A program made the position numbers and the translations under genes. DNA of 23,199 nucleotides from CAYXEN01 sp964464035 (GTDB lineage: Bacteria > Krumholzibacteriota > Krumholzibacteriia > WVZY01), in NCBI GenBank assembly GCA_964464035.1, contig CAYXEN010000043.1:1-23199 (forward strand), in the 5' to 3' direction. Shown in pieces: positions 8,566 to 14,917 of this stretch (the first letter of the stretch is position 1; every line of letters starts with the position of its first letter). A model generated the notes under the pieces. It searched no databases. It was not told where the DNA came from and was given only the letters and a program-made list of their open reading frames with translations.

Positions 8566-9348
8566 ATGACGAAACGAAACCTCGAGGATCTCATTCGACT
8601 CGTCCATTTCCTGCGTGCCGAAAACGGCTGTCCCTGGGATCGAGAAAGAAACACCAAGGACATGAGCGGCGCCCTCATCGAGGAAGCCTACGAACTCCAA
8701 TGGGCCTGCCAGAAGGATTCAATGGAAGAAACGAAGGACGAGCTGGCCGACGTCTTCTATCTTTGCTGCTACATCACGGCTCTGCTGCAGGAAGATGAAC
8801 CCGGGCTGTCGATCGACGACCTCGCGGACCACGTATACGAGAAAATCGAGCGCAGGCATCCCCACGTCTTCGGTGACAAGAAAGCGAAAGACATCGGCGA
8901 GAGCATAGACCGTTGGAACGACGTCAAGCGCTCCGAGAAGGAGAGATCCCTCGAGACCGGGGTCCTGGAAGATCTCCAGGGCAACCTTCCTCCCCTGAGG
9001 CTCGCGGAAGAGATGCAGCGGCGGGCCGCCGAAGTCGGTTTCGACTGGCCTGACGTCCAAGGCATCATGGAAAAGTTGCGCGAGGAGGTCGAGGAGGTCT
9101 CCCGCTGCACGGCCGACGGGACGAGAGCGGAGATCATCGACGAGATCGGCGATCTCCTGTTCACCGTAGTCAACCTCGCCAGGTTCCTCGACGTCGATTC
9201 CGAACAGGCTCTATCCGGAACCAATGCCAAGTTCCTGCGGCGATTCCGGAAAATGGAAAAGCTCGTCGCCCGCGACGGCAAGAAGATATCTTCCCTGAAC
9301 ATCGACGAACTGGATGCCTACTGGAACCTGGTCAAAGCCGAAGATTGA
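8566..9348 (+). CDS. mazG: Nucleoside triphosphate pyrophosphohydrolase MazG
   Basis: MazG hydrolyses NTPs or dNTPs to the monophosphate and pyrophosphate, a nucleotide-pool housekeeping role. The 260-residue protein is close to the usual length of two-domain MazG. The N-terminus has the family motif ENGCPWD (residues 19-25). The first domain has EEAYE (39-43) and DELAD (58-62), then ERRHPHVFG (95-103). The second has EEVEE (174-178) and DEIGD (192-196). These paired acidic motifs are the metal-binding sites of the family. The start at 8566 is chosen because homology begins there; it has no Shine-Dalgarno sequence, and the promoter position suggests a leaderless mRNA. An in-frame ATG at 8518 would add unrelated residues. 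Confidence 0.95.
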   Translation: MTKRNLEDLIRLVHFLRAENGCPWDRERNTKDMSGALIEEAYELQWACQKDSMEETKDELADVFYLCCYITALLQEDEPGLSIDDLADHVYEKIERRHPHVFGDKKAKDIGESIDRWNDVKRSEKERSLETGVLEDLQGNLPPLRLAEEMQRRAAEVGFDWPDVQGIMEKLREEVEEVSRCTADGTRAEIIDEIGDLLFTVVNLARFLDVDSEQALSGTNAKFLRRFRKMEKLVARDGKKISSLNIDELDAYWNLVKAED

Positions 9349-9377
9349 TCCCCGCACAACCCCACATTGTTCAAACT

Positions 9378-9497
9378 CAAGCAGCGGGTGGCGGCGATTC
9401 GGGGCCCCCGCCGCGCGCAGCGAAGCGAGCACGGTGGGGTGAGATCGCCGACAGGACCCGCCGCACTTTGGCTCTTAGCACCAAGCAGCGGGTGGCG
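9378..9497. repeat. Third copy of the GC-rich structured repeat
   Basis: This is the unit seen at 1-190, with short substitutions. It begins CAAGCAGCGGGTGGCGGCGA and ends with a second CAAGCAGCGGGTGGCG, so the boundary motif flanks it on both sides. It keeps the CCCCGCCG/CGGTGGGG hairpin and the GATCGCCGACAGGACCCG block. It starts 29 bases after the mazG stop. The stretch 9349-9911 has no gene; it contains this copy, a split copy and three hairpins. Confidence 0.85.
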
Positions 9498-9511
9498 CGG
9501 TCGGCTCTTAT

Positions 9512-9608
9512 GCCTGCCTCGACATGTCCTCACGCTCCGGCGTCCTCGCGCGCTCATGTCTCAACCATAGCGCGCTGCGGAGTCGCGTTCGGACATGTCG
9601 AGGCAGGC
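9512..9608. repeat. Long hairpin element 1: perfect 18-base inverted repeat around a conserved core
   Basis: Positions 9512-9529 and 9591-9608 are perfect reverse complements (GCCTGCCTCGACATGTCC). Inside, CTCCG pairs with CGGAG and GCGCGCT with AGCGCGC, so the whole 97 bases form one long imperfect stem-loop. Read in reverse complement, the core (TCCGCAGCGCGCTAT at 9567-9581 and GCGCGCGAGGAC at 9542-9553) is identical to the core of element 2 at 9671-9760, while the outer arms are unrelated. GGCTCTT occurs at both edges (9503-9509 and 9606-9612) and could be a target duplication or chance. No protein is encoded. Confidence 0.8.
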
Positions 9609-9630
9609 TCTTCATCTTGGCTGCCGCCCC

Positions 9631-9835
9631 CAAGCAGCGGGCGGCGGCTATTCGGGGCCCATGGATCAGAGAGGTGCGGGGGCTCTCCGACGCGATTTCC
9701 GCAGCGCGCTATAACTTTCCGCGCGCGAGGACCTGAGCGGAGGAGAGCGCCCCGCACCTCCCCCGCGCCCAAGCCTTGCCCAGCATGTTGGGGGAGGATC
9801 GCCGACAGGACCCGCGGCACTTTGGATACGAGCCC
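9631..9835. repeat. Fourth repeat copy, interrupted by hairpin element 2
   Basis: The left part (9631-9660) matches the start of the repeat up to CGGGGCCC. The right part (about 9761-9835) resumes with CCCCGC and contains the conserved GATCGCCGACAGGACCCGCG block followed by GGCACTTTGGATACGAGCCC. Between them lie ten bases and hairpin element 2. Compared with the copies at 1-190 and 9378-9497, the break falls inside the run of C after CGGGG, as if the hairpin had been inserted there. Confidence 0.75.
9671..9760. repeat. Long hairpin element 2: inverted repeat with a different outer stem but the same core
   Basis: The left arm GAGGTGCGGGGGCTCTCC (9671-9688) pairs with GGAGAGCGCCCCGCACCTC (9742-9760) with a single extra base. 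The inner core TCCGCAGCGCGCTAT (9698-9712) and GCGCGCGAGGAC (9721-9732) is shared with element 1 in the opposite orientation; the loop (AACTTTCC) and outer arms differ. A conserved core with two unrelated but self-complementary stems argues that the fold itself is maintained. Confidence 0.75.
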
Positions 9836-9842
9836 TAATCGA

Positions 9843-9886
9843 AGCGGGCGCGGGAGGATTACGAACATCCTCAAGCCGCGCCCGCT
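9843..9886 (-). terminator. Terminator-like hairpin downstream of the OmpA-family gene
   Basis: AGCGGGCGCGG (9843-9853) pairs with CCGCGCCCGCT (9876-9886), and inside it GAGGAT pairs with ATCCTC across a seven-base loop, with a three-base bulge. It lies 25 bases beyond the stop of the minus-strand OmpA-family gene, as expected for a transcript end. No T tract follows, so it may be an RNA-stabilising or rho-assisted structure, or part of the neighbouring repeat cluster. Confidence 0.45.
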
Positions 9887-9911
9887 CGCAAGCGTCAGTT
9901 TTCCAACCCAG

Positions 9912-11714
9912 TTAGTTCAGTCTGTGGAACTCGATCCTCCGGTTCTCGGCCCTGCCGGCCGGCGTCGAGTTGCTGGCCACAGGATCGGTCTCCCCGTAGC
10001 CCTTGGCGATCAGGCGCGAAGGATCGATACCTGCGTTCACCAGATACTGCTTCACGGAATCGGCTCTCCTCTGTGACAGATTCAGGTTGTAGCTCGCAGA
10101 GCCGACGCTGTCCGTGTAGCCCCTTATCTCGACCCGTACTTCCGGATAGGCAAGAAGCGATCTCACCACTTCGTCCAGAATCGGGTAGGAATCCGGCGTC
10201 AAGGCGGCGCTTCCGCTCTCGAAATGGACTCCCTTCAGGATGAACTGCTTCTCGATCGGCTTCTCGTCCGGACAGCCATCCTCGTCCATGTAACCGTTGA
10301 AAGTCTCCGGAGCGTTCGGACAGCTGTCATCACTGTCGGGGATGCCGTCCAGGTCGTTGTCGAGATCCGGGCAACCGTCGTCGTCCTGGAACCCGTCCAG
10401 GTCCTCCGCCTGCAGCGGACACCTGTCGACGTCGTCGGTTATCCCGTCGTTGTCACTGTCCTTGACGAGATCAGGGCAACCGTCCTCGTCGAGGTCGCCG
10501 TCGAAATCCTCCGGTTCGTTCGGACACTTGTCGTCGACGTCCTTTATACCATCCTGATCATTGTCCAGGTCAGGACAGCCGTCGTCGTCTTCGAAGTTGT
10601 CCTTGTCCTCGGCAAGGTCCGGGCACTTGTCGTCGACGTCGGCGATGCCGTCACCGTCGTTGTCGGGATCCGGGCAACCGTCGTCGTCCTGGAACCCGTC
10701 CATGTCCTCCGCCTGCTCGGGGCAAGCGTCTTCCTCGTCGGATATGCCGTCCTTGTCCGTGTCACGGGGAATCAGAGTCGTAGTGTGCGATATCATCGCC
10801 CACACCGCCCAATCGGGAGCACCGGTGAGGGCCGGCTTGCTTCCCGAGTTGAGGTTTATGTCCCCGGCTACCTTGAGCGAAGTCCCACTCTTCGAGATCA
10901 ACGCGATCCCGGGTGTGATCGTGTACGTACTCTTGCTCACGCTAGAATCGGACGTCGAGTAGTTGAACAGATTCTCCCAGTTGAACTCCACGAAGAACGT
11001 AACCTGCGGAGCGGGAAATTCTATCGCCGTGTTGAACAACAGCAGGTCATTGAACGAATTTTTCTCGTCCGCCTGGTTCGGCGGGTACGCCGGGGGTTGA
11101 AAACCGTTGGAATCCGGGTACTCGCTCAAGAACATCCCGTATCCTTCGTCCTCGTTGCGGTTCCACCGGTAACCTGCATTGAAATGAATCCTGGTGGGAA
11201 CGAAGCTCTCCCAGTCGGTCAAGTCTATCGTGGCGAGGCCTTCAAGCATGAAGTCGGTCGAGTTTGTCGTGAACCCGCGATCTTCGTTTCCCGTGGGAAA
11301 ACTGACCTGGGAAAAAACGCCGAGCTTGAAGTGATCGCTGGGTATGGGAAACATCAGTTTCGCCAGCACGTCGGTGTCACCGACCCCACCGCGCGTGAAG
11401 GTCTTCAAGGAATCCGAAGTCCTTATCCAGTTGCGGACGTCAAGGCTGGCGCCCACCTCGAAGTAGTCGCTCAAAGAGTAGGTCAAGGAGGCGCGGCTGA
11501 TGACGAAATGATAATCCACCTTTGTATTTTTGAACTGCCCGCCCTGCTGGTAATAGTATCCTCCCAGCTGGAAATTGAGCAGACCCTTGCCGATGACATC
11601 GGCCGATCTGGTTCTGACGAGGCCTCGAGTGCCGTTGTAACCCACTTCAGCGTAGCTGGTTACAGCAACAAGCAACACCAGGCACACTGTACTCGCTAGT
11701 GCCTTCACTTTCAT
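9912..11714 (-). CDS. OmpA-family outer-membrane protein with thrombospondin type 3 repeats
   Basis: The 600-residue protein starts at ATG 11714 with AGGAGA upstream. Residues 1-22 form a signal peptide ending near SYA. About 23-315 look like an outer-membrane beta-barrel of alternating aromatic strands. Residues 318-483 hold five acidic calcium-binding-type TSP3 repeats (DxDxDGIxDxxDxCP followed by a second DG-C-P half). The C-terminal OmpA domain (about 487-600) has GVHFESGSAAL, GYTDSVGSASYN, LSQRRADSVKQYL and AENRRIEF, the peptidoglycan-binding pattern. It probably ties the outer membrane to the cell wall, with the TSP3 segment as a rigid spacer. Its leader contains a CCCGGG...CCCGGG hairpin (11742-11757). 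DUF1844 lies 111 bases upstream on the same strand. Confidence 0.95.
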   Translation of the reverse strand: MKVKALASTVCLVLLVAVTSYAEVGYNGTRGLVRTRSADVIGKGLLNFQLGGYYYQQGGQFKNTKVDYHFVISRASLTYSLSDYFEVGASLDVRNWIRTSDSLKTFTRGGVGDTDVLAKLMFPIPSDHFKLGVFSQVSFPTGNEDRGFTTNSTDFMLEGLATIDLTDWESFVPTRIHFNAGYRWNRNEDEGYGMFLSEYPDSNGFQPPAYPPNQADEKNSFNDLLLFNTAIEFPAPQVTFFVEFNWENLFNYSTSDSSVSKSTYTITPGIALISKSGTSLKVAGDINLNSGSKPALTGAPDWAVWAMISHTTTLIPRDTDKDGISDEEDACPEQAEDMDGFQDDDGCPDPDNDGDGIADVDDKCPDLAEDKDNFEDDDGCPDLDNDQDGIKDVDDKCPNEPEDFDGDLDEDGCPDLVKDSDNDGITDDVDRCPLQAEDLDGFQDDDGCPDLDNDLDGIPDSDDSCPNAPETFNGYMDEDGCPDEKPIEKQFILKGVHFESGSAALTPDSYPILDEVVRSLLAYPEVRVEIRGYTDSVGSASYNLNLSQRRADSVKQYLVNAGIDPSRLIAKGYGETDPVASNSTPAGRAENRRIEFHRLN

Positions 11715-11825
11715 CGCGACTGTCTCCTTTCCTGCTTTGAACCCGGGAAATACCCGGGAGGAGCAAAAAGAGTTCCAAAAACCCCCTGAATCCGCCGCCC
11801 ACCATGTTCGCATATGAAAGGCCGT

Positions 11826-12260
11826 TCATCCCCGAGGCTCCTCCCGATCCTTCTCCCCTTGGGCTCCCTTCCGTTTGCGGCTCTTCGGTCCCTTCTTGCC
11901 GCTTCCCCGGGTCTCGTCCGCCTGTTGCGCGGTTTCATCACCGCCGCTCGCTTCGCTGCTTGGGCCTTCTTCTCTTTTTTTCGAACGGTTCATCTCGTCT
12001 ATGTAATCCATCTGCAGTTCGAAAAGAACCTTGTCCATGTAATCTTCCTCGGCCTTGCTGAGATTCCCGTGCGTTTTTTCTTTGAGCATGCTGATCATGT
12101 CGATCGACATTTTCGCCTGTTCCAGGTCAATCTCTATCTTGTTGGTCACTGGATTGAGAATCTTCCCCATCTGCTGCATCGCGGCCACCTGAAACATCGT
12201 CACCAATTGGATAAAAAGTTCCTCTCCCTTGGCTTCGTTCGAAGGTTTCTCTTTATCCAT
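11826..12260 (-). CDS. DUF1844 family protein
   Basis: This 144-residue cytoplasmic protein starts at ATG 12260, with GGAGGT six bases upstream. Residues about 11-92 carry the DUF1844 pattern: LFIQLVTMFQVAAMQQMGK, NPVTNKIEIDLEQAKMSIDM and LKEKTHGNLSKAEEDYM, ending in a predicted helix. The family has no established function that I know of. The remaining 50 residues form a low-complexity tail rich in Lys, Arg, Glu and Gly, longer than the family core needs. It lies between the XRE-cupin pair and the OmpA-family gene and has its own promoter; read-through into the OmpA-family gene is possible because no terminator is seen between them. Confidence 0.88.
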   Translation of the reverse strand: MDKEKPSNEAKGEELFIQLVTMFQVAAMQQMGKILNPVTNKIEIDLEQAKMSIDMISMLKEKTHGNLSKAEEDYMDKVLFELQMDYIDEMNRSKKREEGPSSEASGGDETAQQADETRGSGKKGPKSRKRKGAQGEKDREEPRG

Positions 12261-12284
12261 GTGCTACCTCCGTTTTTATGCCAA

Positions 12285-12314
12285 AGGATAGGGACGTTCC
12301 GAGAAACTTGTCAA
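12285..12314 (-). promoter_or_regulatory. Sigma-70-type promoter for the DUF1844 gene
   Basis: On the minus strand a perfect TTGACA (12309-12314) is followed after 18 bases by TATCCT (12285-12290), which matches four of six -10 positions. Transcription would start near 12278, giving a short leader of about 18 bases that contains the GGAGGT ribosome-binding site. Confidence 0.6.
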
Positions 12315-12383
12315 AGAAAAACTATTCTAATCGGAATCCGCAGCCCGAGAGCATGCTTCGAAAATAGAGATTTCCTCCCGGGG

Positions 12384-12412
12384 CAAAAAAAGCCCCGCCT
12401 GGTGGCGGGGCC
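12384..12412 (-). terminator. Rho-independent terminator of the XRE-cupin operon
   Basis: On the minus strand GCCCCGCC (12404-12411) and GGCGGGGC (12392-12399) form a perfect 8-base-pair GC stem with a four-base loop, followed immediately by seven T residues. It lies 27 bases beyond the stop of the downstream XRE-cupin gene, isolating it from the DUF1844 promoter. Confidence 0.92.
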
Positions 12413-12438
12413 TTTAATGAGATCGTCCCACGCTTGGA

Positions 12439-13002
12439 TCAGTCGTACCCTCTTTCGGTGGAGATCCAGATCATTACGGCTTCTTCTTTGCCCGAAGCGT
12501 TCTTGTACGTATGCTCCTCGTGTGAACTGTAGTAAATGGAATCGCCTTCGTCGAGTTCGAAGGTCTCTTCGCCCACCTGAAAAACGAACTTGCCCGATAG
12601 AACCAGGGCCGCCTCGTTCCCATAGTGTGAATGGGGCTCGTTTCTGGGCGATTTGCCCGGTTCGAGCGTGATTATGTTCGCTTGAATCCTGCCCCCGGGG
12701 ATGCAAGTGGTCAACCTCTCCCTGGTTCCCCCACCCGCGTCGAGTTTTTCCTTTATCCGGTTTTCGAGGGTCACCAACGAGAAGTCGTTGAGCTCGTCTT
12801 CTTCTATGAAGTAAGAGGGATCCTTGCCCAGCGCCTTGGCTATGCGCAACAGAGCTCCCAGGGTCGGGGAGGTCTTGCCCCTTTCGATCTCCGATATGTG
12901 GGTCGCGGATATCGACGCTTCTGCCTCTATGTTCTTCAAAGTGAGGTGCCTCTCCTCACGAATCTTCTTTATCCTTTTTCCCAGTTCTGCTTTGTCCAAC
13001 AT
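12439..13002 (-). CDS. XRE-family transcriptional regulator with C-terminal cupin domain (distal paralogue)
   Basis: The 187-residue protein starts at ATG 13002, with AGGAG six bases upstream. Residues about 8-62 form a helix-turn-helix of the XRE/Cro type (LGKRIKKIREERHLTLKNIE, ISATHISEIERGKTSPTLGAL). Residues about 115-182 are a small cupin barrel (PHSHYGNEAALVLSGKFVF, DEGDSIYYSSHEEHTYKN), which in this family senses a small ligand. The regulated genes and ligand are unknown. It follows its paralogue by 22 bases in the same operon. The two share the HTH nearly residue for residue, but the cupin halves differ strongly, suggesting a common DNA site with different signals. Confidence 0.92.
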   Translation of the reverse strand: MLDKAELGKRIKKIREERHLTLKNIEAEASISATHISEIERGKTSPTLGALLRIAKALGKDPSYFIEEDELNDFSLVTLENRIKEKLDAGGGTRERLTTCIPGGRIQANIITLEPGKSPRNEPHSHYGNEAALVLSGKFVFQVGEETFELDEGDSIYYSSHEEHTYKNASGKEEAVMIWISTERGYD

Positions 13003-13024
13003 CTTGCACTCCTTTACTTCTGCA

Positions 13025-13585
13025 TTACAGGTAGAAAGGTGGGAGAGCCGCCACCATGACTCTTGCCTGACCGTCGCCTATGTCGCGGATCGTGTGAGGT
13101 TCGCGCGACTTGAAATGAATCGTGTCACCCTCCTTGAGAAGATGCCTTTCCAACCCGATGTATACTTCTACCACTCCCTTGAGTACGTGAAGAAGCGTCT
13201 CACCGGTGTGCTTGAGAGGTTCGAGGTTTTTTCCCGAGCCCGGTTCCAAGACCATTTCGACGAACGACATCTTCGCCCGGTTTATGCCGCGGGACAAGCA
13301 ATTGATCTTCGCCCCCCAGTTCTCGAAATGCAGAACGCGCCTGTTGTCTTTTCTCACCACGGAGACGGAAGGATAGGAGTTGTTCTGAAGAAAATAGGAA
13401 GGTTCGGTCCCGAGAGCCTTGGCGATCTTGGAAAGCGCTCCGACGGTTGGTGACGTCATTCCGCGCTCGATTTCAGAAACGTGCGTGGCCGAAACTTTTG
13501 CTTTGAGCTCGACCTCTTTTAGAGTAAGGTTTCTCTCCAAGCGGAAACGTTTGATCCGCTGGCCAAGTTCCTTTTTGCTCGGCAT
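13025..13585 (-). CDS. XRE-family transcriptional regulator with C-terminal cupin domain (proximal paralogue)
   Basis: The 186-residue protein starts at ATG 13585, with GGAGGAG upstream; a TTG six codons earlier is not supported. The N-terminal XRE helix-turn-helix (about residues 7-62) includes LGQRIKRFRLERNLTLKEVE and SATHVSEIERGMTSPTVGAL, closely matching the next gene. The cupin portion (about 115-180) contains LKHTGETLLHVLKGVVEVYI and EGDTIHFKSREPHTIRDIG. It is the first gene of the pair and faces an AT-rich intergenic region, so it probably autoregulates or acts on the divergent glycosyltransferase operon; that is inference. Confidence 0.92.
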   Translation of the reverse strand: MPSKKELGQRIKRFRLERNLTLKEVELKAKVSATHVSEIERGMTSPTVGALSKIAKALGTEPSYFLQNNSYPSVSVVRKDNRRVLHFENWGAKINCLSRGINRAKMSFVEMVLEPGSGKNLEPLKHTGETLLHVLKGVVEVYIGLERHLLKEGDTIHFKSREPHTIRDIGDGQARVMVAALPPFYL

Positions 13586-13874
13586 TGATTCTCCTCCATG
13601 CAAAAGGTGTGAAGCTACTACTGAACAACCGGAGATCTATTGCTCAACCGATATCAAATATGGGTGAATAATAAGCTTAGCACCGTTTCCATGCAAGATA
13701 AATTTCCATAATATGGTTAATTTTTAACAGAAGTACAACATCTGATGATTTATGATGATGGATTCGATAAACTTATGGGAGCATAGACAAAAAAGCGACT
13801 AAAATCAAGGATTTTTATTCCGGAAATCAGGCTTCCCCGGCGGCTCGGAAAGCCCCTTCGATACAGGTCGAACC
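13586..13874. other. AT-rich divergent intergenic region
   Basis: These 289 bases are visibly richer in A+T than the flanking genes and contain no supportable gene. They separate the minus-strand XRE-cupin operon from the plus-strand glycosyltransferase operon and must hold both promoters. Two TATTAT boxes are seen on the minus strand (13668-13673 and 13708-13713). On the plus strand TAAAAT (13800-13805) is a possible -10 box without a convincing -35. The short palindrome AAAATC-AAG-GATTTT lies at 13801-13815. Confidence 0.6.
13668..13696 (-). promoter_or_regulatory. Candidate promoter of the XRE-cupin operon
   Basis: On the minus strand TTGCAT (13691-13696) and TATTAT (13668-13673) are 17 bases apart; the -10 box matches five of six positions, the -35 only three. 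Transcription would start near 13661, about 76 bases before the first XRE-cupin ATG. Confidence 0.35.
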
Positions 13875-14900
13875 ATGAAATACCTGGTCTTGAGATTCAG
13901 TTCCCTCGGTGATTGCGTTCTCCTCCTCCCCGTCCTCAAAGCCATGAAGGAAAACGGAGCCGAGGAGGTGGCGGTCGTGACCAAGGAGCAATACAAGGAA
14001 CTCCTCGCCTCCGCCCGGGGCGTGGATCACGTGATCGCCCTGGGGCGCAGGGCCGGCCCCACGACCCTTTTTCGGCTCGCAACCTTCCTGAGAGAAGCGG
14101 GATACGAGATCCTCGACGCTCACAACTCTCTTCGAAGCAGACTCTTGAGCGCCCTTGCGGGAGGAGCGGCGCGCCGCATCGAGAAACACTACCTGGCGAG
14201 AACGGCTCTCCTCCTGTGGAAAAAGCATGTGGAGATCCCGAACATGCGGGAGCGCTACGCCCGACTCCTCGACGGCGACATCGAGGGTCCGATTCCGCCC
14301 CCGGGCAAGGACCTCATATCCATTTCCCCGAGGGTCGAAGAGAAAGTGAAGGAGTCGCTGGCAGGCATGCGTGAAAGGTTCATAGCCGTTGCGCCTGGAA
14401 GTCGCTGGAACGAAAAGAGATGGGCGGCGGAAAACTTCGCCCGCCTGGCCGGCAGGATAGCCTCGGATCACGGCTACGATATAATCGTCCTAGGCGACGA
14501 TGGAGACGCGGAGGCCGGGAAGACGGTTGCGAAATCGCTCGGCCGAAGGGCCCTGGATCTCACGGGCAAGACCGGTATCCTGGAAACGGCCTGCTACCTG
14601 AAAGCTTCCGAATGCCTGATCTGCAACGATTCCGGTCTCCTCCACCTCGCCGAGGCGGTCGGGACCCCGGTCCTGGCCCTCTTCGGGCCCACGACCGAGG
14701 AGTTCGGCTACTACCCGTCGCTTCCGGCCAGCAAGACCTGCGAGAGGATCATTCCCTGCAGGCCGTGCTCGCGCAACGGGTCGCGCCCGTGCATGCTGGG
14801 AACGAGTGAATGCCTCGCCGGGATCGATGTCGATGCCGTGGAAGAGGTGTTCAGGGACCTCGTCCTCGGGCGGGGCCCGTCGAGATACTACCTGCCATGA
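13875..14900 (+). CDS. Glycosyltransferase family 9 (LPS heptosyltransferase-like)
   Basis: The 341-residue protein has the family 9 (ADP-heptose:LPS heptosyltransferase) layout. The N-terminal Rossmann half opens with LVLRFSSLGDCVLLLPVLKA. The C-terminal donor-binding half contains VAPGSRWNEKRWAAENFA and CNDSGLLHLAEAVGTPVLALFGPTTEEFGYYP, the strongly conserved donor-site block. Near the C-terminus CRPCSRNGSRPCM carries clustered cysteines common in this family. It should add a heptose or related sugar to the lipid A-Kdo core at the cytoplasmic face of the inner membrane. It is the first gene of an operon with waaA and a radical SAM gene. The exact donor, and whether it is WaaC-, WaaF- or WaaQ-like, cannot be told. 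Confidence 0.92.
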   Translation: MKYLVLRFSSLGDCVLLLPVLKAMKENGAEEVAVVTKEQYKELLASARGVDHVIALGRRAGPTTLFRLATFLREAGYEILDAHNSLRSRLLSALAGGAARRIEKHYLARTALLLWKKHVEIPNMRERYARLLDGDIEGPIPPPGKDLISISPRVEEKVKESLAGMRERFIAVAPGSRWNEKRWAAENFARLAGRIASDHGYDIIVLGDDGDAEAGKTVAKSLGRRALDLTGKTGILETACYLKASECLICNDSGLLHLAEAVGTPVLALFGPTTEEFGYYPSLPASKTCERIIPCRPCSRNGSRPCMLGTSECLAGIDVDAVEEVFRDLVLGRGPSRYYLP

Positions 14901-14917
14901 GAAACAAGGGACGAATC

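Noticed and set aside
9512..9760. Integron attC sites or retron msr-msd
   Set aside because: The RYYYAAC/GTTRRRY ends of attC sites are absent, no integrase or reverse transcriptase is nearby, and the outer arms vary where those systems are conserved.
10224..11699. 491-codon open frame on the plus strand opposite the OmpA-family gene
   Set aside because: It is the mirror of the acidic TSP3 repeats. It gives a Val/Arg-rich repetitive product without family features, while the minus-strand gene is unmistakable.
13691..13707. Second sigma-54-like site (TGGAAATTTATCTTGCA on the minus strand)
   Set aside because: The GG-to-GC spacing is one base too long and the -24 block is poor.
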